Part shown: positions 40,823 to 42,640 of the stretch, piece after piece | Layout: every line of letters starts with the position of its first letter | Position numbering within the stretch: position 1 is the stretch's first letter | Assembly (NCBI GenBank): GCA_029062895.1 | Contig: JAIDPF010000064.1 | Location: 1 to 42,640 of the forward strand | Length of the DNA stretch: 42,640 nt | Origin: Lachnospiraceae bacterium | GTDB lineage: Bacteria; Bacillota; Clostridia; Lachnospirales; Lachnospiraceae | Direction of reading: 5' to 3' | Notes under the pieces: model-generated | What the model was told of the DNA's origin: nothing | Databases searched by the model: none | The model's input: the letters and a program-made list of their open reading frames with translations, nothing else | Made by a program: the position numbers and the translations under genes

Positions 40823-42640
40823 CTATGTTCTCGGCACTTCGACCATGATATACGCTTCTACGATATCCAGCTCCTGCATCTGATCAAAATCCTCAAATAC
40901 AAGACCACACTCATAGCCTGCCTTAACTTCCTTAACGTCATCCTTAAAACGTTTTAACGAAGCCAATGCGCCCTCATAGATCTGCTCACCCTCTCTGGTG
41001 ATCCTGATCTTACAGTTTCTCTGGAATTCACCATCCAATACAAAGGCTCCTGCAATATTACCGATCTGGGATGCCTTGAAGATCTGACGCACTTCTGCAT
41101 GACCGATGATCTTCTCTTCGAAAATCGGATCCAGCATACCTTTCATAGCCGCCTCAATATCTTCAATCGCCTGATAGATAACCCTATAAAGCCTTAAATC
41201 AACGCCCTCCCTTTCTGCCGTCTGTTTCGCCATCGCATCGGGACGCACATTAAAGCCAATGATGATCGCATTAGATGCGCTTGCCAGAATGACATCCGAC
41301 TCATTGATTGCACCAACACCGCCATGGATCGCCTTGACCACCACTTCCTCATTGGACAGTTTCAGAAGCGACTGTTTAACTGCCTCTACACTACCCTGTA
41401 CATCCGCTTTAATGATCAGATTCAGTTCTTTCAGATTACCTTCCTTGATCTTTGAGAACAAGTCATCCAAAGACATCTTCGCCTTAGTGTCTTCCAGAAG
41501 TTTTACCTTATTCTGCGCAATAAACGTCTCGGCATATGTCTTCGCTTCTTTATCATTGCTATGACAGATAAATATCTCGCCCGCATTCGGAACATCATTT
41601 AGACCTAATATCTCAACCGGCGTGGAAGGAAGCGCTTCTTTCACTCTTCTTCCCTTATCATCCACCATGGCTCTCACCTTACCATGAGACGCGCCCGCCG
41701 AAATAAAATCTCCTACATGAAGCGTACCCTTCTGCACCAGCACAGTCGCTACCGGTCCACGTCCCTTATCAAGCTCAGCTTCAATCACAAGTCCTCTTGC
41801 GCGGCGATTGGGATTGGCCTTAAGCTCCAGTACATCAGCAGAAAGCAGTATCATCTCCAGAAGTTCTTCGATACCTTCTCCCGTCTTTGCAGAAACGTTG
41901 GCAAAAATCGTCGTACCGCCCCAGTCTTCCGGAATAAGTTCGTACTCTGACAATTCCTGTTTTACACGATCAATATTTGCGCCCGGCTTATCAATCTTAT
42001 TCACTGCCACCACAATTTCAATCCCAGCTGCTTTTGCATGATTGATGGCTTCCACTGTCTGCGGCATCACACCATCATCTGCCGCAACAACAAGAATTGC
42101 GATATCGGTGGAATTCGCTCCACGCATACGCATAGAGGTAAACGCTTCATGCCCCGGCGTATCCAGAAACGTAATCTGCCTTCCATCAATCATTACCGTA
42201 TAAGCGCCAATATGCTGCGTAATACCGCCGGCTTCACGATCAGTAACATTTGTCTTACGGATCGCATCCAACAGAGAGGTCTTACCATGATCTACATGCC
42301 CCATAACACAGATGACCGGTGGTCTGGGAATAAGATCCTCCGTATCTTCTTCCTCTTCTTTTAACAACTCCGCGATTACATCGACCTTTTCTTCGCGTTC
42401 ACACATAATTTCATAATCAAGCGCAATCTCCTCTGCACGCTCAAAGGAAATCTCCTGATTAACAGTCACCATCTCACCTTGCAGAAACAACTTCTTTACG
42501 ATGGCGGACGGCTGTATCTTCATCTTATCCGCAAGATCCTTGATCGTAATCTCATCCGGGATCACAATCGTTTTGATATCCTCTACAACCTCTTCCTTTT
42601 TCTTCTCCGGCTTAATGAAACGTCCGGCCTTGTTGTTACG
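40823..42640 (-). CDS. infB: Translation initiation factor IF-2 (5' end beyond the window)
   Basis: At least 605 residues are encoded; the N-terminus is cut by the window edge, since the reading frame stays open to 42640 without a start. It is a GTPase that brings initiator tRNA to the ribosome. The visible parts are the end of the N-terminal region, the GTPase with [12 protein letters not shown] (G1), DTPGHEAF (G3) and NKIDKPG (G4), and the C-terminal beta-barrel and tRNA-binding domains. Typical IF-2 has 700-950 residues, so a few hundred are missing. It heads the visible infB-rbfA-nrnA-truB-ribF set. Confidence 0.97.
   Translation of the reverse strand, partial: RNNKAGRFIKPEKKKEEVVEDIKTIVIPDEITIKDLADKMKIQPSAIVKKLFLQGEMVTVNQEISFERAEEIALDYEIMCEREEKVDVIAELLKEEEEDTEDLIPRPPVICVMGHVDHGKTSLLDAIRKTNVTDREAGGITQHIGAYTVMIDGRQITFLDTPGHEAFTSMRMRGANSTDIAILVVAADDGVMPQTVEAINHAKAAGIEIVVAVNKIDKPGANIDRVKQELSEYELIPEDWGGTTIFANVSAKTGEGIEELLEMILLSADVLELKANPNRRARGLVIEAELDKGRGPVATVLVQKGTLHVGDFISAGASHGKVRAMVDDKGRRVKEALPSTPVEILGLNDVPNAGEIFICHSNDKEAKTYAETFIAQNKVKLLEDTKAKMSLDDLFSKIKEGNLKELNLIIKADVQGSVEAVKQSLLKLSNEEVVVKAIHGGVGAINESDVILASASNAIIIGFNVRPDAMAKQTAEREGVDLRLYRVIYQAIEDIEAAMKGMLDPIFEEKIIGHAEVRQIFKASQIGNIAGAFVLDGEFQRNCKIRITREGEQIYEGALASLKRFKDDVKEVKAGYECGLVFEDFDQMQELDIVEAYIMVEVPRT

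Noticed and set aside
1-42640. tRNA or rRNA genes, CRISPR arrays, prophage genes
   Set aside because: I looked for T-loop and acceptor patterns, regular spaced repeats and phage structural genes and saw none.

Overview
The window looks like the chromosome of a low-GC, spore-forming anaerobe of the Clostridia, most likely a Lachnospiraceae-type gut bacterium. The evidence is a six-gene Rnf ion-pumping complex in the order C-D-G-E-A-B, the forespore sigma factor SigG beside a YlmC/YmxH protein, a SleB-type cortex hydrolase, DUF1540 metal-binding-type proteins, a threonine T-box leader, and SD-rich starts with occasional TTG/ATT start codons. Most genes lie on the minus strand. There are no tRNA or rRNA genes and no CRISPR array.

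Layout. 1-545: decayed insertion-sequence transposase. 546-5020: thrC, a response-regulator/DeoC fusion and pepP, the first two overlapping. 5085-8575: SleB-like hydrolase, a two-AP2-domain protein with a palindromic operator on its promoter, a GH25-like membrane protein with altered catalytic residues, and an orphan gene. 8847-16310: lipoprotein ApbE (flavin transferase) facing a short minus-strand pair, then rnfB, A, E, G, D and C on the minus strand; ApbE is expected to flavinylate RnfG and RnfD. 16676-18660: a YprB-type RNase H-fold exonuclease and two orphan genes. 18718-20108: infC-rpmI-rplT with an attenuator-like leader. 20138-25031: a membrane protein with a 13-residue tandem repeat, a DUF1540 protein, thrS, two small genes and a Thr-specifier T-box. 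25080-29223: a small conserved gene, ylmC/ymxH diverging from sigG, then pnp and rpsO.

29227-34061 is the accessory part: a HAD hydrolase and methyltransferase pair, then a radical-SAM peptide (RiPP) locus. It consists of a 57-residue precursor with five ACG[A/S] motifs, a radical SAM/SPASM enzyme, a nitroreductase and a flavin-binding/2x[4Fe-4S] protein, with a divergent HxlR regulator. It fits the bioinformatically defined 'ACGX' system, whose product is, to my knowledge, unknown, and is the best candidate here for an undescribed biological system.

34152-42640: an SH3/NlpC-P60 cell-wall hydrolase, a Na/Pi-cotransporter-PhoU protein, and the translation cluster infB-rbfA-nrnA-like-truB-ribF, with infB running off the window edge.

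Three copies of an ~85-130 nt two-hairpin intergenic repeat lie in the same orientation directly upstream of internal cistrons (rnfA, rnfG and the radical SAM gene), suggesting a mobile mRNA-processing or expression-tuning element.
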